64,000 nucleotides of DNA from Sporolactobacillus kofuensis (GTDB lineage: Bacteria; Bacillota; Bacilli; Bacillales; Sporolactobacillaceae). Every line of letters begins with the position of its first letter. The first letter of the stretch is position 1. This document shows, piece after piece, positions 1 to 8,049 of the stretch. The translations under genes and the position numbers were made by a program. Under the pieces are notes generated by a model, which worked only from the letters and a program-made list of their open reading frames with translations, did no database searches and was not told the origin of the DNA. The DNA is taken from contig NZ_JBHSTQ010000004.1 of the NCBI RefSeq assembly GCF_042660205.1, positions 186,001 to 250,000 of the forward strand, in the 5' to 3' direction.

Positions 1-610
1 AAAGCAGGTGAGGAAGTATTGTTAAATAGGGGGTTCCGGTCATATAGAGTACGGTTCCGACAATCGGTGTGATGGGACTCCAGAGTAAAGGCATCGCGTA
101 ACCATGTGTGATCGCACAGCTAAGATACTTGTTTTGATTTGAAAAAGGAAAATGGCGGACTGATGAGGCAATGGATTGATAGGTCAACGGAAGCGCTGCT
201 AAGTTCATAAACGAGCTGAACATAAAGGAAACACCGGATGCAAGCACATAGAACTGTTTGGGCTTATTCACCTTTTTATTGATCAGTTGTTCCATCTCAT
301 CCGAATAATGACCGAAACGAATCGGAAGGGACAATACAGGGATCAATGCGAAGAGCGCGATCATTTGGATCATCTCGCCGAAACATGTCACATAGTGAAA
401 AGTACTGGCATGGCTGACCACAAGCATCAAACTTCCTGCAACAAGAAAAAGGCTACCGAAAACCAGAGCCAAGCCGCGTACGTTTCTCAAACCGACCAAT
501 ACTGCAAGCATACAGAGCAAGGAAACAGAAGCTTTCAGATAAACTATATAGGGAAATAACGTTGCAAGTATGTAACTCAAAATGGCGAGTAAATAAATTG
601 CGCGGCTCAA
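1..610 (-). CDS. Unrecognised multi-pass membrane protein (5' part; runs off the window)
   Basis: The minus strand is open without a stop from a TTG start at 610-608 to the window edge, about 203 codons. The TTG is preceded by GGAGG (complement of 618-622) at 7-nt spacing, which decides the start. The product is strongly hydrophobic, with at least five membrane-spanning stretches. A short basic and acidic loop (SDEMEQLINKKVNKPKQF) lies between the fourth and fifth, and a segment reads ITHGYAMPLLWSPITPIVG. The LWSP-type re-entrant look recalls ion-transporter-like permeases, but I do not recognise the family. It is divergent from the MFS gene that follows. The C-terminus is outside the window. 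Confidence 0.75.
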   Translation of the reverse strand, partial: MSRAIYLLAILSYILATLFPYIVYLKASVSLLCMLAVLVGLRNVRGLALVFGSLFLVAGSLMLVVSHASTFHYVTCFGEMIQMIALFALIPVLSLPIRFGHYSDEMEQLINKKVNKPKQFYVLASGVSFMFSSFMNLAALPLTYQSIASSVRHFPFSNQNKYLSCAITHGYAMPLLWSPITPIVGTVLYMTGTPYLTILPHLL

Positions 611-815
611 TCGATTGCCTCCAATTCACAGCATGTGGGCGGTTGTTACGTGTAGAGAATGAACGAATCACTGCCCTAAATATGAGTGAGGCAGCATGAA
701 TAACTTGCGCAATATGCAAAAAAATACTACCGTGATTAGTAGATGGCAAGATCGAAATAAGAAATTATGGGGACGAGATGGGAATCTGAAGCTCCATAGA
801 AAGTGGGTGGAGATA

Positions 816-2189
816 ATGAAAATAAGGAAAGGGAATGCTGCTTTTATCACGGCAGTTGCGGCAGGAACGATCTTAAATCCATTAAATTCATCAATGATTG
901 CCCTGGCACTTCATAGTATCCAAAAGGACTACCAACTCTCTTTTGCAACGGTGTCTTGGCTCATTTCCGGATTCTATTTAATCAGTGCGATTGGTCAACC
1001 AATTACTGGGAAAATGGGTGACCTTATCGGTAGGAAAAAATTGTTTCTGACGGGGCTAATTATTGCAGCGGCTGCATCTCTTAGTGCACCCATAGCCCCT
1101 ACTTTTTCACTATTATTACTGATGCGATTGTTACAGGCGGCCGGAAGTAGCTCAGTCTATCCATCAGGTGTAGCGCTTGTTCATGATCATGTGCCCCATG
1201 CGAAACAAGCAACGTCACTTGCCGTATTGGCAATATGCGCATCCGTGATGACTGCATTCGGTCCAACGGTTGGCGGTTTTTTAATTGTTTGGGGCGGCTG
1301 GCAAAGTATCTTTTATGTCAATATTCCGTTCATCCTGTTTAGCTTCACTCTGGGCTGGATTATGATTCCAAAAGATGTGAAGAAGAAACCATTACACTTT
1401 AAAACATTGTTGGCAAAACTTGATTTATTAGGCATTGCACTGTTTTCAACAGGAATGATTAGTTTATTATGGTTCTTGCTCACATTGGAAGAATCCGTCA
1501 ATTATATTATCCTTTCTGTTGCTGTTCTCAGTTTTATCCTGTTATGCGTATACGAATGGCATGCAAATCAGCCTTTTATTGATGTCCGCCTGTTAAAGAG
1601 CAACCACAAGTTGTCAATTGTCTATTTGCTGTTTATTTTGCTGAACATTGCTAATTACTGCCTTTTCTACGGAATGCCCAGTTATTTTCAAAGTGGCATG
1701 CATCTGAGTGTTCGACTAAGCGGAGCGATGATGCTGTTCATGTCTATGGCAAGCGTTATCGTTTCGCTCCTTAGCGGACGGTGGATTGAGCGTCAAGGAA
1801 CATCGATGCCGATTAAGATCGGTGCATTGCTGACTGCCCTCGGATCGATTGGACTTCTGTGGGTATCAATGCAAACGTCTTGGTTAATTGGTGCTGTGCT
1901 TATGATTCTTGGTGCGGGTTATGGGATTGGCAATGTAGCGCTCCAATCAACGATGTTGGATGCATCTCCGAAAGATGCTGTAGGCACTTCATCAGGACTG
2001 TTTCAGACATGCCGCTATATTGGTTCGATCGGTTCAACTGCTGTGCTCGGCCTAATTTTTGGAAAAACGGTCACGCAACATCATCTTCTCGAGTTATCTT
2101 GGGTACTGGTTTTCGTGAGCATTCTTGCTCTTTTGATCAGCCTTTTCTTTTTCAAGAACATGCGTTTACATAAGAAGATCACCGAATAA
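816..2189 (+). CDS. MFS drug efflux transporter, DHA2 (EmrB/QacA) type
   Basis: Proton-coupled multidrug exporter of the DHA2 branch, 457 aa from the ATG at 816. Seen: a long series of hydrophobic segments (14-helix pattern), motif A-like GKMGDLIGRKKLF after helix 2, RLLQAAGSSSVYPSG (motif B region) and GPTVGGFLIVWGGWQ (motif C, antiporter signature). The frame stays open upstream to an ATG at 696, which would add 40 hydrophilic residues. I prefer 816 because the homologous part begins there and GGTGGAG lies just upstream, although its spacing (3 nt) is short. GTGAGG before 696 keeps the longer form possible. The substrate cannot be told from sequence. No regulator gene adjoins it. Confidence 0.85.
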   Translation: MKIRKGNAAFITAVAAGTILNPLNSSMIALALHSIQKDYQLSFATVSWLISGFYLISAIGQPITGKMGDLIGRKKLFLTGLIIAAAASLSAPIAPTFSLLLLMRLLQAAGSSSVYPSGVALVHDHVPHAKQATSLAVLAICASVMTAFGPTVGGFLIVWGGWQSIFYVNIPFILFSFTLGWIMIPKDVKKKPLHFKTLLAKLDLLGIALFSTGMISLLWFLLTLEESVNYIILSVAVLSFILLCVYEWHANQPFIDVRLLKSNHKLSIVYLLFILLNIANYCLFYGMPSYFQSGMHLSVRLSGAMMLFMSMASVIVSLLSGRWIERQGTSMPIKIGALLTALGSIGLLWVSMQTSWLIGAVLMILGAGYGIGNVALQSTMLDASPKDAVGTSSGLFQTCRYIGSIGSTAVLGLIFGKTVTQHHLLELSWVLVFVSILALLISLFFFKNMRLHKKITE

Positions 2190-2277
2190 TTTAAAGAACT
2201 TAATAAAATCTACATAAATGGACAAATATACCAATAATGCCCTTGTTTTGCATAGAGATAGAAGGGACTGATCGTAT

Positions 2278-3237
2278 TTGGGTTGGAGATTGTTGTTTGC
2301 TATCGTTACAGCTGTATGCGCATCTGCAAAGAGAAGAAATGTGATTCTTTGGTTTTTTGCGGGTTTCTTGTTTGAATGGGTTGCCTTAATTATACTTTTC
2401 TTTTTGCCAAAGGCGAATAGCAGTCGTCGGCCATTTAACAGGGGATGGGGCGGCGATGCGCATGTACATTGGGACAAAAAAGTGTCTCGATCCTGTCCGT
2501 ATTGTGGTGGCTCTGTTGCTTTTGATGATATCCCGGGCAATTGGACCTGTCCAAATTGCGGACAAACGTTTACATACGGCACCGATGGTCACGTGTCTCG
2601 CATGCAAGATGATCGCCTCATGCCGCAAATTGAATGGATCGTGAAGCTTTTTGCCAAATTGGCGAAAAGAGATGGGGTTGTTTCTGAGAACGAAGTGCGT
2701 CTGGTTGACCAGCTGGTTCGCCAGGCGTTTCAACCCACAAAAGCACAATTGCAACAAATCATGAACCTTTTTAATGAAGCACGGTATTCAACTGAATCGG
2801 TTGAATCCATTGCACAGAATCTATATGCTTCGGTACGAGGTCGTCGGGACATTCTTGTTGATACACTGTCTGCCCTTTTGGCAATTGCTGCAGCCGATGG
2901 TGCAATTCGTCCGGAAGAAGAGCAAATGATTCGGACAGCTGCTGCAATTTTTGGCTTAGAAAATGACTATGAGGCAATAAAAGCACAATTTTTTGGAAGG
3001 TCTTCCAATACTACTTCACAATCAATGGATCTTGATGCGTGTTATCATCTGCTTGGTGGGCAACCTGAGGATACTGACCAAGTCATTAAAAAGAAGTATA
3101 GACAGCTGATTAGAGATAATCATCCCGATCGATTAATGAGTCAGGGGGCATCCGAAGCAGCAATCAAGGAAGCCAACTCTAAGGTTGCTGAGATTAAGCA
3201 CGCCTACGAGCAAATTATGAATGCACGCGTGCATTGA
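2278..3237 (+). CDS. Membrane-anchored zinc-ribbon / TerB-like / J-domain protein
   Basis: A 319-aa protein from a TTG start with GAAGGGA about 10 nt upstream. Order: one N-terminal hydrophobic helix (about 22-44), a zinc ribbon with CPYC (73-76) and CPNC (91-94), an alpha-helical TerB-like region (about 112-240) whose two halves carry the KRDGVVSENE and AADGAIRPEEE acidic motifs typical of TerB, and a C-terminal J-domain (about 251-318) with HPD at 272-274. The TerB plus C-terminal J layout is that of DjlA-type co-chaperones, which stimulate DnaK. The zinc ribbon after the helix is an addition to that layout. Function inferred: a membrane-tethered DnaK recruiter. The next gene starts 25 nt after its stop, so co-transcription is likely. 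Confidence 0.75.
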   Translation: MGWRLLFAIVTAVCASAKRRNVILWFFAGFLFEWVALIILFFLPKANSSRRPFNRGWGGDAHVHWDKKVSRSCPYCGGSVAFDDIPGNWTCPNCGQTFTYGTDGHVSRMQDDRLMPQIEWIVKLFAKLAKRDGVVSENEVRLVDQLVRQAFQPTKAQLQQIMNLFNEARYSTESVESIAQNLYASVRGRRDILVDTLSALLAIAAADGAIRPEEEQMIRTAAAIFGLENDYEAIKAQFFGRSSNTTSQSMDLDACYHLLGGQPEDTDQVIKKKYRQLIRDNHPDRLMSQGASEAAIKEANSKVAEIKHAYEQIMNARVH

Positions 3238-3262
3238 AAAAATAGAGAGAAGGTAGAGATTA

Positions 3263-4204
3263 ATGGACTTGGAACAAGTATGTGAGAAACTGCTCCTGAA
3301 CTGTTTGGGATTGAAATCCGGCGAACAACTCTTAATTGTTACTGACGATTTAGAGCGTAATCTGGCGGAACCATTGTACTCGGCGGGACAAGCACTCGGT
3401 GCGGAAGCGATGTTGATGGTCATGAAAGCAAGAAAAAGATCAGGCGAAGAGCCTCCGGTGTCCATCGCAAAGGCGCTCGCAGCTGTGGACGTGGCGGTTT
3501 GCATTACTCAATTCTCAATGACGCATACAAAGGCAAAGAAGCAGGCCGCAGCAGCTGGAACGCGTATTGCGACCATGCCGGGAATCACGGAAGATATGTT
3601 TCGACAAGGTGCGATTACAGCTGATTATACAAAGGTTCGTACACTGACAACACGTGTGACTGAGCTGCTTGATCAAGGGAGCGAGGTAAGAATCGAAAAA
3701 GAGGGACATCCGTTTACCTTCTCAATCAACGGCAGACAAGGTGTGCCAAGTCCGGGTGTCTACCTTAATCCTGGCGAATCAGGAAATCTCCCTTCTGGTG
3801 AAGCGTTTATAGCACCGGTAGAAGGTACCGCTTCAGGAGAAATTTTCGTGGACGCATCAGTAGTAGGGGTAGGAAAATTGAGCAATCCACTGCTACTGAC
3901 TGTGGAAAACGGCCAATTGATTCAGGCAGACGGTGAGGGAGACGCCGAGCTTTTGGAAATTCTCGGAGAAGGTAAAGGACGTAATGTCGCGGAATTTGGG
4001 ATTGGTACGAATTTATGGGCGCGTATTACGGGAAACGTGCTTGAAGATGAAAAAGTGTATGGAACAACGCATGTCGCTTTTGGCAGCAATTTGACATTTG
4101 GTGGGACAGTCGATGCTGGTGTTCATATTGATTGTGTATTTACAGAACCGGATTTCTGGATTGACGGAACGAAAGTGATGGACAAAGGGCAATTAATTGT
4201 GTGA
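3263..4204 (+). CDS. M29-like leucyl aminopeptidase (aminopeptidase T family)
   Basis: A 313-aa protein of the COG2309 / peptidase M29-like group, cytoplasmic metallo-aminopeptidases that remove N-terminal residues from peptides. Seen: PSGEAFIAPVEGTASGEIFVD with the two conserved Glu residues, AEFGIGTN, GTTHVAFG and VHIDCVF, which carry the His, Tyr and Asp metal-ligand positions of the family. It is shorter than classical AmpS/PepS (about 410 aa), as is usual for this subgroup. A GAAGGTAGAG ribosome site precedes the ATG. It follows the J-domain gene closely, suggesting a small protein-quality operon (inference). Peptide specificity is unknown. Confidence 0.75.
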   Translation: MDLEQVCEKLLLNCLGLKSGEQLLIVTDDLERNLAEPLYSAGQALGAEAMLMVMKARKRSGEEPPVSIAKALAAVDVAVCITQFSMTHTKAKKQAAAAGTRIATMPGITEDMFRQGAITADYTKVRTLTTRVTELLDQGSEVRIEKEGHPFTFSINGRQGVPSPGVYLNPGESGNLPSGEAFIAPVEGTASGEIFVDASVVGVGKLSNPLLLTVENGQLIQADGEGDAELLEILGEGKGRNVAEFGIGTNLWARITGNVLEDEKVYGTTHVAFGSNLTFGGTVDAGVHIDCVFTEPDFWIDGTKVMDKGQLIV

Positions 4205-4368
4205 TTTTGAACAGAATAACGGTAGTGGTTTTTGATGTTTGCCAGTAAAAAGAATTCAGTATGCCTTGCCCAAATTACATCGTTTTTGGCCTCTGTCATT
4301 TAAATGCAGGTGCTCAAAATTCAGTAAGTTGTACTAATAATGGCACTGAAATGTCGGAGGGTTAAACC

Positions 4369-4959
4369 ATGCGCCATCAACCGTTACCTATAGAATTTTA
4401 TCTTCAGCCGACACAACTTTTAGCGAAACAGCTGCTTGGTTGTCTTCTCGTCAAAGAGACGGATGAAGGGATTGCCTCAGGCTATATCGTTGAGACGGAA
4501 GCTTACATGGGTGCCGAAGACCGTGCGGCGCACAGTTTCGGAAACCGTCGGACAAAAAGAACAGAAATCATGTTTTCCACAGCTGGACATGTATACACCT
4601 TTACAATGCATACCCATACTCTTGTAAATGTAGTCAGTGGTCCAATAAATACACCTGAAGCCATTTTAATCCGTGCACTTGAGCCATGTGATGGCATCGA
4701 CTTGATTGCCGCTCGTCGGGGCAAGAAAAAACCGGTGGAATGGACGAATGGTCCTGGGAAATTAACGGCAGCACTAGAGATCACGCAAAGTGACTATGGG
4801 CGCTGTTTTTTTGAACCACCACTTTATATTGCCCAGGGCTTTCACCCGAAAGATATTGCAAGTGGACCGCGGATCGGAATTGAAAATACAGGCGAGGCAC
4901 GTTTTTATCCTTGGAGACATTGGGTTGCAGATAATCCTTATGTCTCGAAATCAAGGTAG
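4369..4959 (+). CDS. aag: 3-methyladenine DNA glycosylase (AAG/MPG family)
   Basis: Excises alkylated purines (3-methyladenine, hypoxanthine) to begin base excision repair. 196 aa, the usual bacterial length, and close from memory to Bacillus subtilis Aag (YxlJ). Seen: VETEAYMGAEDRAAHSFGN, which holds the catalytic Glu, the base-stacking Tyr and the His of the AAG pocket; RTKRTEIMF; HVYTF with a second pocket Tyr; LVNVVSG with the conserved Asn; and WTNGPGKL. The ATG has a good GGAGGG site 7 nt upstream. It stands alone, with no partner genes nearby. The family call is firm. Confidence 0.93.
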   Translation: MRHQPLPIEFYLQPTQLLAKQLLGCLLVKETDEGIASGYIVETEAYMGAEDRAAHSFGNRRTKRTEIMFSTAGHVYTFTMHTHTLVNVVSGPINTPEAILIRALEPCDGIDLIAARRGKKKPVEWTNGPGKLTAALEITQSDYGRCFFEPPLYIAQGFHPKDIASGPRIGIENTGEARFYPWRHWVADNPYVSKSR

Positions 4960-5071
4960 TTTGTTTGTTAGATAATTTGACGCACATGAGACAAAAATCA
5001 CTGATAATATCGGGAAAATCAGTGCTTAAGTATTTTTACAGAAAATTTTAAAATAAAATGCAAAACAGGTA

Positions 5072-5100
5072 TTTACAACTTGATCGAATTCTGATAGTAT
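5072..5100 (+). promoter_or_regulatory. Sigma-A-type promoter of the pfoR-like leader
   Basis: TTTACA at 5072-5077, a 17-nt spacer and TAGTAT at 5095-5100. Five of six bases match the consensus at -35 (TTGACA) and four of six match at -10 (TATAAT), with ideal spacing. Transcription would begin near 5107, about 35 nt before the small leader ORF. Confidence 0.7.
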
Positions 5101-5142
5101 CAGTGTCAACCACAAAAAGTCAGAAAACGGGAAGTGAGCATC

Positions 5143-5211
5143 ATGGCACAAGTCATTAACAACATACGAGTCAAGGGCTTGATTCGAATTATTTTGCGAT
5201 TGCGCACATGA
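5143..5211 (+). CDS. Putative 22-residue regulatory leader peptide
   Basis: A short ORF, ATG 5143 to TGA 5211, with a GGGAAG site 8 nt upstream. It starts MAQVINNIRVKGLI and ends RIILRLRT. Ten of 22 residues are Ile, Leu or Val and four are Arg (three CGA, one CGC). It carries two basic-X-basic triplets, RVK at 9-11 and RLR at 19-21; the latter is the kind of motif at which macrolide-bound ribosomes stall in ErmD-type leaders. Codons 17-21 overlap a pairing arm of the attenuator that follows. It sits 263 nt upstream of the membrane-protein gene. That it is translated is an inference from the ribosome site and the RNA layout. Confidence 0.55.
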   Translation: MAQVINNIRVKGLIRIILRLRT

Positions 5212-5276
5212 AGGACTGAAACAACAACCATTGAATTAAATGGAATTGTTTGAGTCTAGCTTATCATCGTCAAAAA

Positions 5277-5308
5277 TAGGCGCTCAAGCAATCGCAAAGG
5301 AGCGCCTA
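5277..5308 (+). promoter_or_regulatory. Antiterminator hairpin of the pfoR-like leader
   Basis: TAGGCGCTC (5277-5285) pairs perfectly with GAGCGCCTA (5300-5308) around a 14-nt loop. Its 3' arm shares CCTA (5305-5308) with the 5' arm of the terminator at 5305-5330, so the two helices exclude each other. Loop bases GCAATCGCAAA (5288-5298) are an exact 11-nt complement of TTTGCGATTGC (5193-5203) inside the leader ORF. Confidence 0.6.
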
Positions 5309-5337
5309 TCCGAAAACGATAACGGATAGGTTTTTTT
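5305..5337 (+). terminator. Intrinsic terminator of the pfoR-like attenuator
   Basis: CCTATCCG (5305-5312) pairs with CGGATAGG (5323-5330), followed by seven T residues (5331-5337). No full-length gene lies between the promoter at 5072 and this terminator; only the leader ORF does. It can therefore serve only to abort transcription before the gene at 5474. Confidence 0.75.
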
Positions 5338-5473
5338 ATTCAAATTTTTCTTGTTAATACGTAGTGTTCATGAGGTGTTTTAAACATCGTATTCTTCTTT
5401 AATGGTACTTTTTGTGGCAGAATATTTTGATTATTAAATTATTAGAGAAAAATTATTAAGGAGCGAAAAAAGG

Positions 5474-6523
5474 ATGAATGCAGAGAGGAAACAGAAAATG
5501 AAGGATTATTTCATGGATCGAATGTATAAGGCTTCGGCGGGGATTGCTAATGCGATCTTGGTAACATTAGGTGTTGGGCTACTGTTTGAAACATTGGGCA
5601 AGTTTACTGGCTATTGGCCATTCATGGCTATTGGCGGAGCTGCTAAAGTATTGCTTGCGCCGGCAATTGGTGCGGGGATTGCTTATCAACTTCGTGCGAA
5701 TACGTTAACCATGTTCAGTGCCATGGCCTGTTCGGCAGTTGGTGCTAATGCGATTCAGATTGTCCATGAAGCGCCGGTTCAACAATTTCAGATTGTTACA
5801 GGTCAACCAGTCAGTGGTGTCATTGCAGCTTTGATCGCGATTTACATTGGCAAAAAGGTTAGCGGGAAAACAAAGTTTGATATGATGGCGATCCCATTTT
5901 TATCGGTACTTGTTGGTGGTGTTTGCGGTTACGGGCTGGCACAAGTTGTCACACCGGCTCTGAATTGGGTCAGCGCACAAATCACACATTCTGTTCAAGG
6001 ATCTCCGTTAATTTCGTCAATGGTGATTGCATTGGTGTGGAGTATCTTCCTTATGTCTCCGGCATCTTCGGCAGCTTTGGCAATTGCTCTTCAACTTGAC
6101 CCGGTATCCAGTGCTGCTGCATTGATTGGCTGCACCGTGCAATTTGTTGGTTTTACGATCATGTCATTTAAAGAAAATGACTTTGGCGGTTTCTTTGCTC
6201 AAGCGTTTGTCACACCTAAAGTGCAATTCCCTAATCTCGTGAAAAATCCGAAGCTCGTCGTTCCACCATTCGTTGCAGCGATTGTGAGTGCCCCAATCGC
6301 AACCATGCTTCTTCATTTTCAGGTTCCGTACGAACTCGGCGGACTCGGCCTTAGTTCATTCATCGCTCCTTTGAACATATTGGCCATTCAAGGATTTAAA
6401 GGTCTGCTGACATTTATTGTTGCAGGTGTACTTATTCCTGGTGTAATCACGATCGTACTCTATCGTGTTATCAAACTTTTTGGATGGGTTAAAGCAGGCG
6501 ACCTGCACATGGAAGTGCAGTAA
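5474..6523 (+). CDS. PfoR-family PTS EIIC-like membrane protein
   Basis: A 349-aa integral membrane protein of the EIIC_2/PfoR family (PTS EIIC-like, substrate not established; PfoR was named as a perfringolysin regulator in Clostridium). Seen: about ten hydrophobic segments, Gly-rich GGAAKVLLAPAIGAGIAYQLRANTL, and the loop MSFKENDFGGFFAQAFVTPKVQFPNLVKNPKL typical of the family. AAGGAG at 5458-5463 precedes the ATG. No EIIA or EIIB gene adjoins it, so it may not be a phosphotransferase permease at all. It lies behind a leader-peptide attenuator, so expression is probably conditional on translation stress or amino acid supply (inference). A terminator at 6567 ends the unit. Confidence 0.75.
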   Translation: MNAERKQKMKDYFMDRMYKASAGIANAILVTLGVGLLFETLGKFTGYWPFMAIGGAAKVLLAPAIGAGIAYQLRANTLTMFSAMACSAVGANAIQIVHEAPVQQFQIVTGQPVSGVIAALIAIYIGKKVSGKTKFDMMAIPFLSVLVGGVCGYGLAQVVTPALNWVSAQITHSVQGSPLISSMVIALVWSIFLMSPASSAALAIALQLDPVSSAAALIGCTVQFVGFTIMSFKENDFGGFFAQAFVTPKVQFPNLVKNPKLVVPPFVAAIVSAPIATMLLHFQVPYELGGLGLSSFIAPLNILAIQGFKGLLTFIVAGVLIPGVITIVLYRVIKLFGWVKAGDLHMEVQ

Positions 6524-6566
6524 TAACACAGAATTCTTCATTATTATAAAGAGAATAGAAAATCTG

Positions 6567-6604
6567 ACCGCATCGATCTAAGGATATCGCTGCGGTTTTT
6601 TTTT
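6567..6604 (+). terminator. Terminator of the pfoR-like gene
   Basis: ACCGCATCGAT pairs with ATCGCTGCGGT with small interruptions and is followed by nine T residues ending at 6604, 44 nt after the stop codon. Confidence 0.7.
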
Positions 6605-6631
6605 ATGAGTAAAGAATTCGCCAACCAGTTT

Positions 6632-6795
6632 GTATGTTTAAATTGTTTCTCGGGGGGATAGGTTTAAGAAGGCGTGGTGCGAGACGCCTGTGGGAGTGCA
6701 GGCCAATGGCAAAGAAGATGCCACAGGCAAAAGTATGTCTGAGGAGGTTCCTGGACTGCTCACGGAAAGCAAGCAACCGAAGTGTCATTCAAGCA
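6632..6795 (+). repeat. Interspersed repeat copy 1 (type II, tail lost)
   Basis: Shares TATGTTTAAA, TTTCTCGG and GGCGTGGTGCGAGACGCCTG, then TGGGAGT, with the copy at 50816. The middle has diverged, but GAGGAGG and CTCACGG remain. The GGGCG/GCCC hairpin tail of other copies is missing. Plus orientation, between two plus-strand genes. Confidence 0.7.
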
Positions 6796-6960
6796 CAAAG
6801 ATTGGAGGGATAGCCAAGGGTCAGGCTTAGCTTCGTTTTTCTAATTTATCAAACGACATTCTGAGAAAAGCTTAACATATATACCCGTTTAGTCAGGGGT
6901 CTGCAACTTTTGAAGACCTATGTTAAAATGAACCAAGAAATGAAAAGGGAGTATGATCGT

Positions 6961-7443
6961 ATGGCGAAATCGAAAGCGAAAACTAATGCAATGCGCCTTC
7001 TGGATTCTGAGAATATCCCCTATAAAGTCCAGACCTATGAAATTAGTGATGGACTTATTGATGGTCTATCTGTGGCAAAAAAGGTCGGGGAAGATCCCAA
7101 AAATGTTTTTAAAACACTTGTGACACAGGGACATAGCGGTGAATTTTTTGTGTTTGTCGTGCCGGTAGCCGAAGAATTGAATCTGAAAAAGGCTGCGGCA
7201 ACGGTTGGTGAGAAAAAAGTAGAGATGATTCATGTGAAGGATATTCAGAAACATACAGGTTACATACGGGGTGGCTGTTCACCAATTGGAATGAAGAAAC
7301 AGTATCAAACGGTGATTGATGCCTCTGCACAAGCCATCGACCACATTATTGTCAGTGGTGGGAAAAAAGGCTTGCAGATCATTTTAGAAGTAAATGATTT
7401 AGTAAAGGCCGCAGATGCTGAACTCGCGGACATCACACGGTAA
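6961..7443 (+). CDS. ybaK: Cys-tRNA(Pro) deacylase, YbaK/EbsC family
   Basis: Hydrolyses misacylated Cys-tRNA(Pro), and possibly other mischarged tRNAs, in the cytoplasm. 160 aa from ATG 6961, the normal family length. AAGGGAG lies 9 nt upstream. An in-frame ATG at 6910 lacks a ribosome site. Seen: KTNAMRLLDSENIPY at the N-terminus, EDPKNVFKTLVTQG with the conserved Lys, VVPVAEELNLKKAA, and GYIRGGCSPIGMKK, the family hallmark loop. It converges on the next gene with only 2 nt between stops and no terminator hairpin in between. Confidence 0.88.
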   Translation: MAKSKAKTNAMRLLDSENIPYKVQTYEISDGLIDGLSVAKKVGEDPKNVFKTLVTQGHSGEFFVFVVPVAEELNLKKAAATVGEKKVEMIHVKDIQKHTGYIRGGCSPIGMKKQYQTVIDASAQAIDHIIVSGGKKGLQIILEVNDLVKAADAELADITR

Positions 7444-7445
7444 AT

Positions 7446-7928
7446 TTAATAAATCCAACTCGTTGGAATCAAAAATGTATAGGGAGCTGTAAGAAAGGCG
7501 AAAACCAGCGCCACTCTTGCGGCTTGTTTTTTTGAAAGGGGGCCACTCAAATAGAGGCGATCAAGCCAATAGATAATGAATCCGGAAAGAACAACGGCGA
7601 GAATGAAGAATAGGATGCTTGTCGGCGAAGCATAGATAGAAAAATAATTCACGAGATTTGTTTTCATTTTCAAACTGATGGCACCGGTAAAGGTCAGGAA
7701 TAACGAACCGGCAACATCAGCGACAAGACCGATTAGCCAAAGCGAAATGAACATGTTTAATCCCTGACGCCAAGCGACAGGGATACTGAAAAATTTGATG
7801 GCTAATATGAAGACGAGCATATCAATCAGCAGATTAGCTAATGATGCAAAACCAAGAAGTGGCGGAAAGGAATAAAACATAAAGACAGGGAATATCACAT
7901 GATGCACGAAAAGCGGTGCGTTAACCAT
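7446..7928 (-). CDS. Unknown four-helix membrane protein
   Basis: A 160-aa protein with about four strongly hydrophobic segments (roughly 15-47, 52-80, 95-118 and 135-155) and a basic loop near GPLSKKQAAR. A GAAGGA site precedes the ATG. I do not recognise the family; the size and layout resemble small Yip1-like or DUF-type membrane proteins, but I cannot support a function. It is transcribed toward ybaK and ends 2 nt from it. Confidence 0.6.
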   Translation of the reverse strand: MVNAPLFVHHVIFPVFMFYSFPPLLGFASLANLLIDMLVFILAIKFFSIPVAWRQGLNMFISLWLIGLVADVAGSLFLTFTGAISLKMKTNLVNYFSIYASPTSILFFILAVVLSGFIIYWLDRLYLSGPLSKKQAARVALVFAFLTAPYTFLIPTSWIY

Positions 7929-8049
7929 TTTCTTTTCCTTCTTCCGGCGTAATAGAAACTGAACGACAAAAAATCATATTAATGAGTGATACTAGATGGA
8001 GAACGCAATTTTTTAATAAGAAACGATCATATAAGTAAACGCGTGAACA

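Noticed and set aside
287..559. Plus-strand 90-codon frame
   Set aside because: It overlaps the long minus-strand membrane protein frame that has a strong ribosome site; its own composition is low-hydrophobicity and shadow-like.
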